From positions 51,649 to 115,648 of the forward strand of contig JAFQXE010000043.1 of NCBI GenBank assembly GCA_017407125.1: a stretch of DNA of 64,000 bases, given 5' to 3'. This stretch comes from Thermoguttaceae bacterium (GTDB lineage Bacteria; Planctomycetota; Planctomycetia; Pirellulales; Thermoguttaceae). The position numbers and the translations under genes are program-made. The notes below the pieces were generated by a model. It did no database searches and was not told where the DNA came from. It saw nothing but the letters and a program-made list of their open reading frames with translations. This document shows, in pieces, positions 35,505 to 44,277 of the stretch (its first letter is position 1; every line of letters starts with the position of its first letter).

Positions 35505-38500
35505 TTGTCCATTAGAATTTATGCGTTAGCTAAGGATCTTAACGTCGAGAGCAAAGTTCTGACTGATCTTTGCCAGCAGTTGGGTATTAAAAACAAAGCG
35601 GCTGCTTTGACAAACCTGACCGACGAAGATGTTGCAAAGATCAAAGCTCATCTCTCACAGCAATCCCAAAAAACAGTCGTTGATTTCAATGCGGCTCCAG
35701 TTAACAACGCGCCCATTCAGCCGTCTCACCCGAAGGATTATGGAAAAATTCCAGATCTGACGCAAAGAATCAAAGCGCGTTCGAAACAGGAAGAGGCTGA
35801 CAAAAACAAGGACGTCAAATCCAGCGCTGCAGACTCCGCAGAATCAACGAAGACTGAACAAGCGGTTGTGCAAACGGCTAAACCTGCTCAGACAGAGTCG
35901 GGTTCTGAATCAATTCAAGGTTCAGACGTTCCTTCTCAGCCTGGTAAGCCGGAGGTCAAGCCTGAAAAAACCGATGCGGAACCAAAACCGGAATCTGCAG
36001 ACGCTCCTGCTTCAGAAGAGAAACAGAAGTCCAGTCCGAAAACGCCTATTATCCACGTGATTAAACGCGCTGGAGAACGCGCTGAAGGTCAGACGGAGCC
36101 AACGCCTGAATCAAAACCGGAATCCGCTCAGGAAACAAAAGGCGAAACAAAGCCGGAATCTGCGTCAACTCAAGCCGTCGAGCCAGACGCTCAGAAAAAG
36201 CCCGCTCCGGCAGACAATGAGTCTGATTCTGGCGATAAGCCCTCCTCTTCTGATCAGCAGCAGGCGCCGACAGAACCCACGCCCACTCAACCGATTCGCA
36301 AGCGTTCTATCCCGGTAATTAACGTTATTGGGCATCGAGAAGAGCGCAAGAAGCCGGCGGAATCGGAGAAGAAGGGGAAGGACGAACGCCGACGCGGTCC
36401 GCTGCAGCGATTGCTGGCTCCCATGCCGGAAGTCAAACAGCCAACGCAAAAGAAGGAAAAAGAGCCGGCCGCTCAAAAACCGGAAATTCGCTTGTCAACG
36501 GAAGTAATTCGCAACGTCAAGGCAGGGAAAGCCCCGCTGGAAAAACACCTCAAGCAGGCGGAAAACCAGCGTCAGGAAGAACTCGCTGCGTCTGAAAAGA
36601 AAAAGAACAAGCAGAAAAAGAACAATAATAAAAACGAAATTCAAGACGAACAGCCAATCAAAGGCAAGGAAAAGATGTCCAAGCGCGGCGGATCTCTGGG
36701 TATGATGAACCGCGACCAGCGTCAGCAAAAGCGCAAAGAACGAGGAATGGGCAAGTCTGCTCTTCCACCCGGAAGAAAAGGCGGCAGACAGTCCGATTTT
36801 GAGGATTCGCCCAACAGACCAAAACGTCTCGTCAGAACCGGACAAAACACCGCAGCGCCTCGAAAAAACAAGATCGTCATCACGCTGCCGATTACCGTTC
36901 GCTCCTTTGCTGAAGATCTGGAACTGCCTGTTACAAAAGTTATTGCCAAGCTCATGCAAATGGGCATGCCGATGACAATTACCGCGTCCATGGACGCTGA
37001 CACGGCAGAACTGGTCGCGGCGGAACTCAATCTTAACGTCGAGATTCGTCAGCCCCAGTCCCTGGAAGAAAAGCTCATCACCGCCGCCGAGGAAATGGAA
37101 GACGCTCCGGAAGATCTCGAGCCTCGTCCGCCGGTTATTACCTTCCTCGGGCACGTCGACCACGGCAAGACGTCCTTGCTGGACAGAATCATCGGCATCG
37201 ACGTCTGCTCCGGCGAAAAGGGCGGAATTACGCAGCATATCAGAGCGTACCAGATTTCTAAAGACGGCAATAAGATTACCTTTGTCGACACGCCCGGTCA
37301 CCAGGCGTTTACGGAAATGCGCGCTCGCGGCGCCAACTGCACTGACATCGCCGTTTTGGTTGTCGCAGCTGACGACGGCGTCATGCCTCAAACGGAAGAA
37401 GCGATCAGTCACGCTCGCGCAGCTGGCGTTCCGATTGTTGTCGCCCTTAACAAAATCGACATCCCCGGAGTCAACATTCCCCGAGTTATGCAGGAATTGG
37501 CTTCGCACGAAGTTTTGCCGTCTGAATGGGGCGGCGACGTCGAAGTTGTCAAGTGTTCTGCCGTTACAGGAGAAGGCGTTGACGATCTGCTCGATACGAT
37601 TCTGACCGTTGCTGAACTCAACGAGTATAAGGCCAACCCGAAACGCGCGGCGATGGGCATCTGCCTGGAATCCCAGCTCAATCAGGATCAGGGCGCTGTT
37701 GCCAAAGTCCTCGTTCAGAAGGGTACGCTCAAGGTTGGCGACATCGTTGTTTGCGGGTCGTCATGCGGCAGAGTCAAGTCCATGACGGAAACGCTTCAGA
37801 CGAAAAAACGCGTCCAGAAGGCTCCGCCCAGCATGCCGGTCAACCTCTTTGGGTTGGACAAGGCGCCGGGAGCGGGCGACAAGTTCTACGTCCTGGACGA
37901 CATCACCGAAGCGCGCGAGATTGCCGCTCGCAAGGCTGAAATTGAACACCTCCAGGACATGGCGGGCACGGCTGTCAAGCATGCGACTTTGGAAGACCTG
38001 TTCAGTTCTGCTGGTCAGACGCTCAACATCATCCTCCGAACGGACGTCCGCGGGTCAATCGAAGCCATCAAGGCGGAAATTGCCAAGCTGGAGAACCCGG
38101 AAGTTCAAATCAAAATCCTTCAGGCGATGGTCGGCGGAATTACCGAAGCGGACGTTGCTCTGGCAGACGCGTCCAACGCGATTATTTTCGGATTCAACGT
38201 TGTTCCAGACGAAAACGCTCGCGTTCTGGCGGAACAGAAGGGCGTCCAGATTCGCCGTTACGACATCATCTACAAGATGACCGACGATATCAAGGCGGCT
38301 ATGGAAGGCATGCTCAAGCCGGAAGAGAAGGAAACCGAGCTGGGGCGAATTGTCGTCCAGAAACGCTTCGTTATCAGTCACGTTGGGACGATTGCCGGCT
38401 GCCGCGTTTTGACCGGCATGGTTCAGCGAGGCTGCCGCGTCCGCTTGATTCGAGAGAACCGCGTTATCGGCGACTACGCCATCGAAACGCTCAAGCGCGA

Positions 38501-38627
38501 GAAGGACGACGTCAAGGAAGTTCAGCAGGGGTACGAATGCGGTATCAAGCTGCAAAACTTCAACGACATTAAAGAAGGCGACGTGTTCGAAGCCTACAAG
38601 ATTGAAGAAGTATCAAGGAAACTGTAA
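35505..38627 (+). CDS. infB: Translation initiation factor IF-2
   Basis: IF-2 is the GTPase that places initiator tRNA on the ribosome. The 1040 residues comprise an IF2N domain at 1-50, a long Glu/Lys/Pro-rich linker (about 60-450), a second IF2N-like domain (about 455-515), the G domain (GHVDHGKT from 549, DTPGHQAF, NKID), domain II, domain III and the C-terminal fMet-tRNA domain (VGTIAGCRVLTGMVQRG). The start is TTG, supported by GAGGAG upstream and by the conserved SIRIYALAKDL beginning. It is followed after three bases by rbfA. The upstream copy of its 5' end is unusual. Confidence 0.97.
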   Translation: MSIRIYALAKDLNVESKVLTDLCQQLGIKNKAAALTNLTDEDVAKIKAHLSQQSQKTVVDFNAAPVNNAPIQPSHPKDYGKIPDLTQRIKARSKQEEADKNKDVKSSAADSAESTKTEQAVVQTAKPAQTESGSESIQGSDVPSQPGKPEVKPEKTDAEPKPESADAPASEEKQKSSPKTPIIHVIKRAGERAEGQTEPTPESKPESAQETKGETKPESASTQAVEPDAQKKPAPADNESDSGDKPSSSDQQQAPTEPTPTQPIRKRSIPVINVIGHREERKKPAESEKKGKDERRRGPLQRLLAPMPEVKQPTQKKEKEPAAQKPEIRLSTEVIRNVKAGKAPLEKHLKQAENQRQEELAASEKKKNKQKKNNNKNEIQDEQPIKGKEKMSKRGGSLGMMNRDQRQQKRKERGMGKSALPPGRKGGRQSDFEDSPNRPKRLVRTGQNTAAPRKNKIVITLPITVRSFAEDLELPVTKVIAKLMQMGMPMTITASMDADTAELVAAELNLNVEIRQPQSLEEKLITAAEEMEDAPEDLEPRPPVITFLGHVDHGKTSLLDRIIGIDVCSGEKGGITQHIRAYQISKDGNKITFVDTPGHQAFTEMRARGANCTDIAVLVVAADDGVMPQTEEAISHARAAGVPIVVALNKIDIPGVNIPRVMQELASHEVLPSEWGGDVEVVKCSAVTGEGVDDLLDTILTVAELNEYKANPKRAAMGICLESQLNQDQGAVAKVLVQKGTLKVGDIVVCGSSCGRVKSMTETLQTKKRVQKAPPSMPVNLFGLDKAPGAGDKFYVLDDITEAREIAARKAEIEHLQDMAGTAVKHATLEDLFSSAGQTLNIILRTDVRGSIEAIKAEIAKLENPEVQIKILQAMVGGITEADVALADASNAIIFGFNVVPDENARVLAEQKGVQIRRYDIIYKMTDDIKAAMEGMLKPEEKETELGRIVVQKRFVISHVGTIAGCRVLTGMVQRGCRVRLIRENRVIGDYAIETLKREKDDVKEVQQGYECGIKLQNFNDIKEGDVFEAYKIEEVSRKL

Positions 38628-38630
38628 TTT

Positions 38631-39089
38631 ATGTCACGAAGAACGGAAAAAGTTCAGGAAGCGATTCGGGAAACCGTTGCCATGTCGATTCTGTCTGAAG
38701 TGCAGGACCCGCGCGTGAAAAACGTCACGGTTATTTCCTGCAAGGTCAGCGGAGATTTGCGTCAGGCGAAGGTTTACGTCTCCGTTATGGGCACGGAAGC
38801 TCAGCAGAACCTGTGCCTGAAAGGGCTTAAATCCTGCGCCGGTTTTCTGCAAACGAAAATCGCCCAGAGAATCAAGTCCCGATTTGTTCCTCATCTGGAA
38901 TTCTACCTCGATCAGGGCGTTAAGAATTCCATTATGATTAGTCAGATGCTCAAAGAAGTTCTTCCGCCCAAGGAAGAACCCGAGGGAGAATACGACGAAG
39001 AATTGGATGAAGAATTCGACGAAGATTTTGACGACTCCGAAGAAGTTGACGACGACGTCGACGACCCGGAATCCGAGAACGAACAATAA
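38631..39089 (+). CDS. rbfA: Ribosome-binding factor A
   Basis: RbfA helps mature the 30S subunit and the 5' end of 16S rRNA. Residues 1-115 hold the KH-type RbfA fold (start MSRRTEKVQEAIRE, then VKNVTVISCKVSGDLRQAKVYVS and RFVPHLEFYLDQG). A highly acidic tail of about 35 Glu/Asp residues makes it longer than the typical 120-residue factor. Translationally close to infB (three bases apart). It ends the nusA cluster. Confidence 0.95.
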   Translation: MSRRTEKVQEAIRETVAMSILSEVQDPRVKNVTVISCKVSGDLRQAKVYVSVMGTEAQQNLCLKGLKSCAGFLQTKIAQRIKSRFVPHLEFYLDQGVKNSIMISQMLKEVLPPKEEPEGEYDEELDEEFDEDFDDSEEVDDDVDDPESENEQ

Positions 39090-39489
39090 TTCCTGATTGA
39101 ATCTCAAACGAGAGTGGTTAGCTGTCATCGACAGAGGCGCGGAGAGACATTTTCTCGTTCGCCCAATATGACGACTAACCACTTTTGCATTGATTGTTTA
39201 TTTGGATTGTCCAAGATTAAACCTGTTGCGAGCATTTCGCCCGACGAGTTTTTAAACACGAAATACACGGATAAAACGAAACAGACGAAAGGATATTTTA
39301 AATCTAAAAATTTTTCGTTTCTTTCGTTAATTTAGAGTATTTCGTGTTAAAAATCCATTGTTCACGAATAACTATTGATTGTCAATTAACCAATCGGCGC
39401 AAATCCGTCTAATCCGTCAAATCCGTGTGCGGACTGACCTGGCAAAGACGCTCAGGAGCCGACCATAACCCTAACCTATTTCATACAGC
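39090..39489. other. Intergenic region with dispersed repeats between rbfA and lpdA
   Basis: No gene is supported. It contains an imperfect inverted pair (GTGGTTAGCTGTCAT near 39114 and TGACGACTAACCAC near 39170), a CGAAATACACGGATAAAACG stretch, and the AACCAATCGGCG / AATCCGTGTGCGGACTGACC dispersed element (39382-39450) just upstream of lpdA. Confidence 0.55.
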
Positions 39490-40965
39490 ATGACAAACTA
39501 TGACATTCTCGTTGTCGGGGGCGGCCCCGGTGGATATATCGCCGCTGTTACAGCCGCGAAATACGGATTCTCTGTTGCCTTGATCGAAAAGGAACCGGAA
39601 CAGGGCGGCGGACTGGGCGGAACGTGCCTCAATCGAGGCTGCATCCCGTCCAAGACGTGGCTCGACAACGCCGAGACAATCGAAAGAGTCAAACAGGCGT
39701 CCAAACGCGGGATTGACGCTCAGGTGGTCAACATTGACATGCCCGCCATGGTCAAGTTCAAAGACCGCGTTGTCAAACGGCTGTCGATGGGCGTTGGCGC
39801 GCTGCTCAAATCCTGGAACGTTGCGGTTTACAACGGGACGGCGGTCGTTCACGATTTGGACAATGTCGTTGTTACATCCGCCAAAGATAAAGAGAACGAG
39901 ATTGTACTGGGCTGTAAACGTCTGATTCTGGCGACCGGCTCCCGCCCGGCGACGATTCCCATTCCGGGAGCTGACCTGCCGCAGGTGCTTACCAGCGACG
40001 ACATCTTCAACATCCAGACCATTCCTCCGCGTCTGACGATTGTCGGCGGCGGCGTTATCGGCGTTGAAATGGCGCGCATCTTTTCCGCCTTCGGGTCGAA
40101 AGTAACGATTGTTGAAGCCCTGCCGCGTCTGGCGCCCAATCTGGACGAGGAGATTGCAGACGCCCTGGCGAAGTCGCTCAAATCCGCTAAAATCACGATT
40201 AAAACCGGCGTCAAGGTGGAAGCGATTGACCCGGCGGACGGCGAGGAAGTCAGCGTTGTCATTTCCAACGCCGGCGCGGAAGAACGCATTCCCTCAGACG
40301 TCGTTCTCATGGCTGTCGGGCGCGCGCCTAACACCGACGCATTTTCCGACCTGAAGCTGGACATGAAGGGTCGCTTTGTCAAGGTTGACCCCAACACGCT
40401 CCAGACGTCGCATCAGGACGTTTACGCCATCGGCGACGTAACGGGCTTGTCGATGCTGGCTCATTCCGCGTCCATGATGGGCGAACGCGCTGTGAAAGTC
40501 GCCGCGCAAAGCCTCTGCAGACTTGATTCCGACGAGTTCTACGCGTCCCCGATTGACTACGCCTCAATTCCGTCTGTCGTTTACGGAGAGCCGTCAGCGG
40601 CGTCGGTGGGAATGTCACAAAAGGCGGCGGAGGAATACTGCGCTGGCAACTCTTTGCCGCTCTCGATTGGCAGAACGATTTTCGGCGGCAACGGTCGAGC
40701 GGTCGCGTCCGGCATGGGCGAGGGATTCGTTAAAATCCTGGTCGCTTCCGGCGATTGTCAAACCCGGATTTTGGGAATACACATCTTCGGCCCGATGGCG
40801 TCCGAACTGATTAACGAAGCGTCCGTACTGGTTAACGGAACCGCCGACGTCCAGCGCGCCGCCAGCGTTGTTCACGCTCACCCGACGTTTGGAGAAACGC
40901 TTTCCATCGCCCTCCACGACGCCCTCGGCGGCAGCAGCCACCAGCCGCCAAAGAAACATGGGTGA
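39490..40965 (+). CDS. lpdA: Dihydrolipoyl dehydrogenase
   Basis: The E3 flavoprotein that reoxidises dihydrolipoamide of 2-oxo-acid dehydrogenases or the glycine cleavage system with NAD+. FAD-binding VGGGPGGY is at 9-16, the redox disulphide GGTCLNRGC at 43-51 (C46, C51), NAD-binding VGGGVIGVE in the middle, the second FAD motif AIGDV, and the catalytic HAHPTFGET near the C terminus. The 491 residues end in an unusual basic GSSHQPPKKHG tail. No other complex subunits are nearby. The last 23 bases and the two that follow are repeated 3.2 kb downstream, beyond the RecQ module. Confidence 0.95.
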   Translation: MTNYDILVVGGGPGGYIAAVTAAKYGFSVALIEKEPEQGGGLGGTCLNRGCIPSKTWLDNAETIERVKQASKRGIDAQVVNIDMPAMVKFKDRVVKRLSMGVGALLKSWNVAVYNGTAVVHDLDNVVVTSAKDKENEIVLGCKRLILATGSRPATIPIPGADLPQVLTSDDIFNIQTIPPRLTIVGGGVIGVEMARIFSAFGSKVTIVEALPRLAPNLDEEIADALAKSLKSAKITIKTGVKVEAIDPADGEEVSVVISNAGAEERIPSDVVLMAVGRAPNTDAFSDLKLDMKGRFVKVDPNTLQTSHQDVYAIGDVTGLSMLAHSASMMGERAVKVAAQSLCRLDSDEFYASPIDYASIPSVVYGEPSAASVGMSQKAAEEYCAGNSLPLSIGRTIFGGNGRAVASGMGEGFVKILVASGDCQTRILGIHIFGPMASELINEASVLVNGTADVQRAASVVHAHPTFGETLSIALHDALGGSSHQPPKKHG

Positions 40966-40967
40966 AA
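40943..40967. repeat. Direct repeat, left copy (lpdA 3' end)
   Basis: AGCCGCCAAAGAAA, three variable positions, GGGTGA: the last codons and stop of lpdA. It matches 44133-44157 at 22 of 25 positions, with the RecQ module between. The similar AGCCGCCGAAGAAA of the dispersed repeats (for example near 50890) is a competing explanation. Confidence 0.5.
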
Positions 40968-40970
40968 ATT

Positions 40971-41028
40971 TATGATTTTTTTATAACATTTTTTGTCCCC
41001 ACCTATTGAAATTTATAAAAAAGTCATA
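40971..41028 (+). promoter_or_regulatory. 16-bp inverted repeat upstream of the RecQ module
   Basis: TATGATTTTTTTATAA (40971-40986) and TTATAAAAAAGTCATA (41013-41028) are complementary with one G-U position, separated by 26 bases. It can serve as the lpdA terminator on the plus strand or as a binding site controlling the following genes. The adjacent T-rich stretch does not directly follow the stem. Confidence 0.5.
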
Positions 41029-41077
41029 ATAATAGTTGTTACACGATTGTATGTTTTGAACTTTGGGAGAGTTTATT

Positions 41078-42079
41078 ATGTATTTCAGAATTTATCCAGA
41101 CAACGAATATCCAGACAGAGAACTGATTCGTACACCGGAGCATATTGACGCAGTATTGAAAGAAATCAAAGCTAATTTCGGTACCTATTTTGACAAGTTT
41201 TTGGCTACCGAAGCGGGGACAACGCCGTCAACAGAAGATTTTCAGAATGCGCAAACCATTATGGGGGTTAATGTTCAACGCAATATAAAGCCTTCCCATA
41301 AACAAAATTCAACAATGGCGTTTAGAAACATTGTTAAAGATAGTATCAATAAGTTTGAAAAAGATCGTGAGTTTTATCTCGATTTGTTAGATAAGGATTT
41401 CCTTGCTGAAGTTGCAGATGATACTTATACTTTTAAAAATACGACACTTAGAAAAGAATGTCCCTACATTCGAAGTATTCTTCACAGCCCAGCAGAAGCG
41501 CTGGATAAATTCAAAACATGTTTTACATGTGCAAACCCGGATGACCTTTATAACGTTTTCGTTGATTTAAGTAATTTATTGATCAATTATAAAGAAGAAT
41601 TTAACGATTCTGCTTTATACGAAACAGTTTCTAGTGTGTCAGAATTGGATTTGATTACGTTCGAAGGAATTGGTTATGCCAACGTAATTGGTTATGGAGT
41701 TTCAAGTTTTATTTTGTATAAAAATGATCCGAGACTCTTTCCAAACAGAGGCAAAGATGCGATTTGGGCGTTATGGTTTTTAACGCAAAAAAAGACGTTT
41801 GGCTGTCTGGAAGATTCTGAATTTCTGATGGTTAAAATTGATGATTGCTTGACTGAACACAACTTCTATTTCCCATACTATTTGTATGCTTGGTATGCCT
41901 TTAATATCTATAAAATGTTAAAGGAAAAAGCAGAACAGATGGATGTTTATATTGATCCGGAATACCGCTATGTGATTGTTGACGCATACATGAATTGTAT
42001 TGCAAATCTTCATCGCGATACAATTGATCAATTGTCTAAACCGATTCCAAATAATGGACTGGGGTGGCGTCATGGTTGA
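41078..42079 (+). CDS. Unknown protein, first gene of the RecQ module
   Basis: About 333 residues, soluble, rich in Asp, Asn and aromatic residues, with no recognised motif. ATG is preferred over the TTG 15 nt upstream because GGGAGA lies seven bases before it. The middle (LYNVFVDLSNLL to VIGYGVSSFIL) and the C-terminal YAWYAFNIYKMLKEKA stretch are predicted helical. Its last codons overlap the helicase start (ATGGTTGA), so the two proteins are translationally coupled and probably act together. AT-rich composition and codon use differ from lpdA just upstream, which suggests horizontal acquisition. Confidence 0.75.
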   Translation: MYFRIYPDNEYPDRELIRTPEHIDAVLKEIKANFGTYFDKFLATEAGTTPSTEDFQNAQTIMGVNVQRNIKPSHKQNSTMAFRNIVKDSINKFEKDREFYLDLLDKDFLAEVADDTYTFKNTTLRKECPYIRSILHSPAEALDKFKTCFTCANPDDLYNVFVDLSNLLINYKEEFNDSALYETVSSVSELDLITFEGIGYANVIGYGVSSFILYKNDPRLFPNRGKDAIWALWFLTQKKTFGCLEDSEFLMVKIDDCLTEHNFYFPYYLYAWYAFNIYKMLKEKAEQMDVYIDPEYRYVIVDAYMNCIANLHRDTIDQLSKPIPNNGLGWRHG

Positions 42080-44069
42080 TTTAGATAAAGACTTTAAAGA
42101 ACTATTTCCAAAATTGAATTTTACGCTCAAAGACTTTCAGAAGAAAGTTATTGAAAATGTGATTTCGAAAGGAAATACACTTTGCGTTATGCCAACTGGC
42201 GGTGGAAAATCGGTTATTTACTGGATGACAGCTGCTGAGTTGAAAGGAATTGCTATTGTTATTTCGCCTTTGATTGCACTTATAGACGAACAAGCTGCAA
42301 AATTGGAAGAACAAGGTTATGAGGTATTAGTTTTACATAGTGGCATATCAGTAAAGAATCAAGTAAAACTTATGAGCGATTTCGCTAACGGAAATTTAAA
42401 TCCTCAATTTATTTTTGTTAGCCCCGAAAAGTTAGCGACAGATGGCTTCTTTGAAGCCTGCGTTCGTGAACGAAAATCTGATATTAAATTGTTGGTTATT
42501 GATGAGGTTCATTGTGTCAGTCAATGGGGTGAAAACTTTCGCCCGTTTTATAAACGTATTCCAGATTTTTTAAATCAGATTTACGGCGCTGATAATTGGA
42601 TTAAAATATTAGCATTAACCGCTACAATTAACCCGAAAGAAACCGCAGATATTTGTTCGGCATTCAATATCGAAAAGAACAATGTTATTTCTTGTCAAGA
42701 GAAATTAATTCGCAGTGATATTCAGTTGCATGTTCAGAAGTTTAGCAACGAAATCGAAAAGGAAGAAGAATTTTGGAATATCATTAATCTTCATATAGCA
42801 GAAAAAATTCTCGTTTATATTTACCGAAAAAAACATACGCGAGGCGTCGAAGATTTGTGCGAAAAAGCAATTGAAAAAGGACTAAAAGCGGAGTTCTTCC
42901 ATGGTGAAATGACCGCCAAAGAACGTGCTGAGGTTGCAGATAGATTTAGATCTGGAGAAACACAAATTATTTTTGCCACAAATGCCTTTGGTATGGGAAT
43001 GGATATTCCTGATATTCGAACGGTCATTCATTTTATGATTCCAGAATCTGTTGAGCAGTATTATCAGGAAATTGGACGTGCTGGTAGAGATGGCAATTGC
43101 GCTAACGCATACTTGTTGTATTCTAACAAAAACATTGAAGTTAAACATAAGGACTTTATAGATCAGAGTTTTCCGAGTGAAGAAAATCTCATACAGTCTT
43201 ATCACAAAATTGCAGGAAAAAATACGGGATTTAGACCAATTTCTCTTTTTGATAATGACGAAGACATTCAAGAATGTTTTCATTATTTTCAAAGAGCCCC
43301 ATTACTTCAAGTTGAATGTAAAGGTTTCATGTCATTAAGACCTTTGACTGATATACAAAATGATAAAATTCAACAATTCGTCGATAGTACTCGTAGTAAA
43401 TACCTTATAAGCGTTCTTAATAAATATCCGGACTTAACCCCAAGAGAAATTATAGAATGTATTTATCAAGCATTTATAGAGGGTTCAGTTAAATCAAAAA
43501 ATCCTTTGGATCGTTGTTTGATTTTAAACATTAATCAAACTGAAATTGATCAGGTTTCAATGCAGGAAATTCTTGCGGATATTGAGCAGAAAAAAACTTA
43601 TAGACATTCATTGTTGGATTATTTAGTATATCTTATTGAACATTTTGAAGAATCCAATCATTTGCATCAGGACATTGCTTACTACTTGGGGGTTGATAAA
43701 TTTAAACTCGGTAAAATTTATACTACTGCTGATGAAAATAGAGTTCGAAGTAAATCAGAGGTAATTATTTCAGACTTGCTTTATAAATCAGGAATTAATT
43801 ATACCTATGAACAAAAACTTCATTATGGTAGTCAATCGGATCAATGTCTTTTACCAGATTTCACCATTCACTTGCCTGATGGGACCGATCTTTATTGGGA
43901 ACATGTAGGCATGTTAGGAATTGAAGATTACGATAAACGCTGGCAAGAAAAGCTAAAAATCTACCAATCACAATTCCCTGATAAGTTGATAAGAACTTAT
44001 GAAAGCGCGGTTCTTTCAAAACATGCGGAAAATATCATTCAAAAACTAAAAAATGAATACGGATTGTAA
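42072..44069 (+). CDS. RecQ-family helicase fused to a C-terminal nuclease-like domain
   Basis: 665 residues from the ATG that overlaps the previous stop codon. The N-terminal 350 residues are a RecQ-type superfamily 2 helicase: MPTGGGKS (Walker A), DEVHCVSQWG, LTATINP, TNAFGMGMDIPDIRTVIHF and QEIGRAGRDG. The RecQ zinc-binding and HRDC domains are not seen. After a helical region the last 110 residues hold SKSEVIISDLLYKSG, LPDFTIHLPDG and LYWEHVGM, a pattern I recognise as a PD-(D/E)XK-like nuclease domain found at the ends of phage-defence and DNA-processing proteins. A helicase-nuclease of this type with a coupled partner fits a DNA-targeting defence module; that role is inference. Confidence 0.85.
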   Translation: MVDLDKDFKELFPKLNFTLKDFQKKVIENVISKGNTLCVMPTGGGKSVIYWMTAAELKGIAIVISPLIALIDEQAAKLEEQGYEVLVLHSGISVKNQVKLMSDFANGNLNPQFIFVSPEKLATDGFFEACVRERKSDIKLLVIDEVHCVSQWGENFRPFYKRIPDFLNQIYGADNWIKILALTATINPKETADICSAFNIEKNNVISCQEKLIRSDIQLHVQKFSNEIEKEEEFWNIINLHIAEKILVYIYRKKHTRGVEDLCEKAIEKGLKAEFFHGEMTAKERAEVADRFRSGETQIIFATNAFGMGMDIPDIRTVIHFMIPESVEQYYQEIGRAGRDGNCANAYLLYSNKNIEVKHKDFIDQSFPSEENLIQSYHKIAGKNTGFRPISLFDNDEDIQECFHYFQRAPLLQVECKGFMSLRPLTDIQNDKIQQFVDSTRSKYLISVLNKYPDLTPREIIECIYQAFIEGSVKSKNPLDRCLILNINQTEIDQVSMQEILADIEQKKTYRHSLLDYLVYLIEHFEESNHLHQDIAYYLGVDKFKLGKIYTTADENRVRSKSEVIISDLLYKSGINYTYEQKLHYGSQSDQCLLPDFTIHLPDGTDLYWEHVGMLGIEDYDKRWQEKLKIYQSQFPDKLIRTYESAVLSKHAENIIQKLKNEYGL

Positions 44070-44132
44070 ATCATATTGTTAATTTAAACGCTATTTTTTA
44101 TTTGAATAGGGTATTTAATATTTCGGTCATAA

Positions 44133-44157
44133 AGCCGCCAAAGAAATAGGGGTGAGA
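44133..44157. repeat. Direct repeat, right copy (matches lpdA 3' end)
   Basis: AGCCGCCAAAGAAA then GGGTGA in the same spacing as the lpdA terminus, not part of any gene here. Together with 40943-40967 it brackets the two-gene module. A nearby hairpin repeat CCCACGCCTTTAGGCGTGGG (44174-44193) also occurs, slightly changed, at 46242-46261. Confidence 0.5.
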
Positions 44158-44234
44158 GAAAGTCTTATCGTAGCCCACGCCTTTAGGCGTGGGTTCGGGG
44201 ACTAACGGAATTTCCTTTTCTTTTTTTGTTTTTA

Positions 44235-44252
44235 CAGTTTAGTAATATCGTG
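44235..44252 (+). promoter_or_regulatory. Shared upstream element, copy 1
   Basis: CAGTTTAGTAATATCGTG, 25 bases before the start of the next gene. The sequence CAGTTTATTAATATCGGG at 45051-45068 lies 16 bases before the following gene. The match (16 of 18) ahead of two consecutive genes of similar type suggests a common control site or a shared origin of the 5' ends. Confidence 0.4.
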
Positions 44253-44277
44253 AAAAATACAGAAAGGACTTAAAACT

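Noticed and set aside
44133..44277. tRNA gene downstream of the helicase as an integration site
   Set aside because: The hairpin CCCACGCCTTTAGGCGTGGG with following TTCGGGG does not form a cloverleaf and recurs elsewhere as a repeat.
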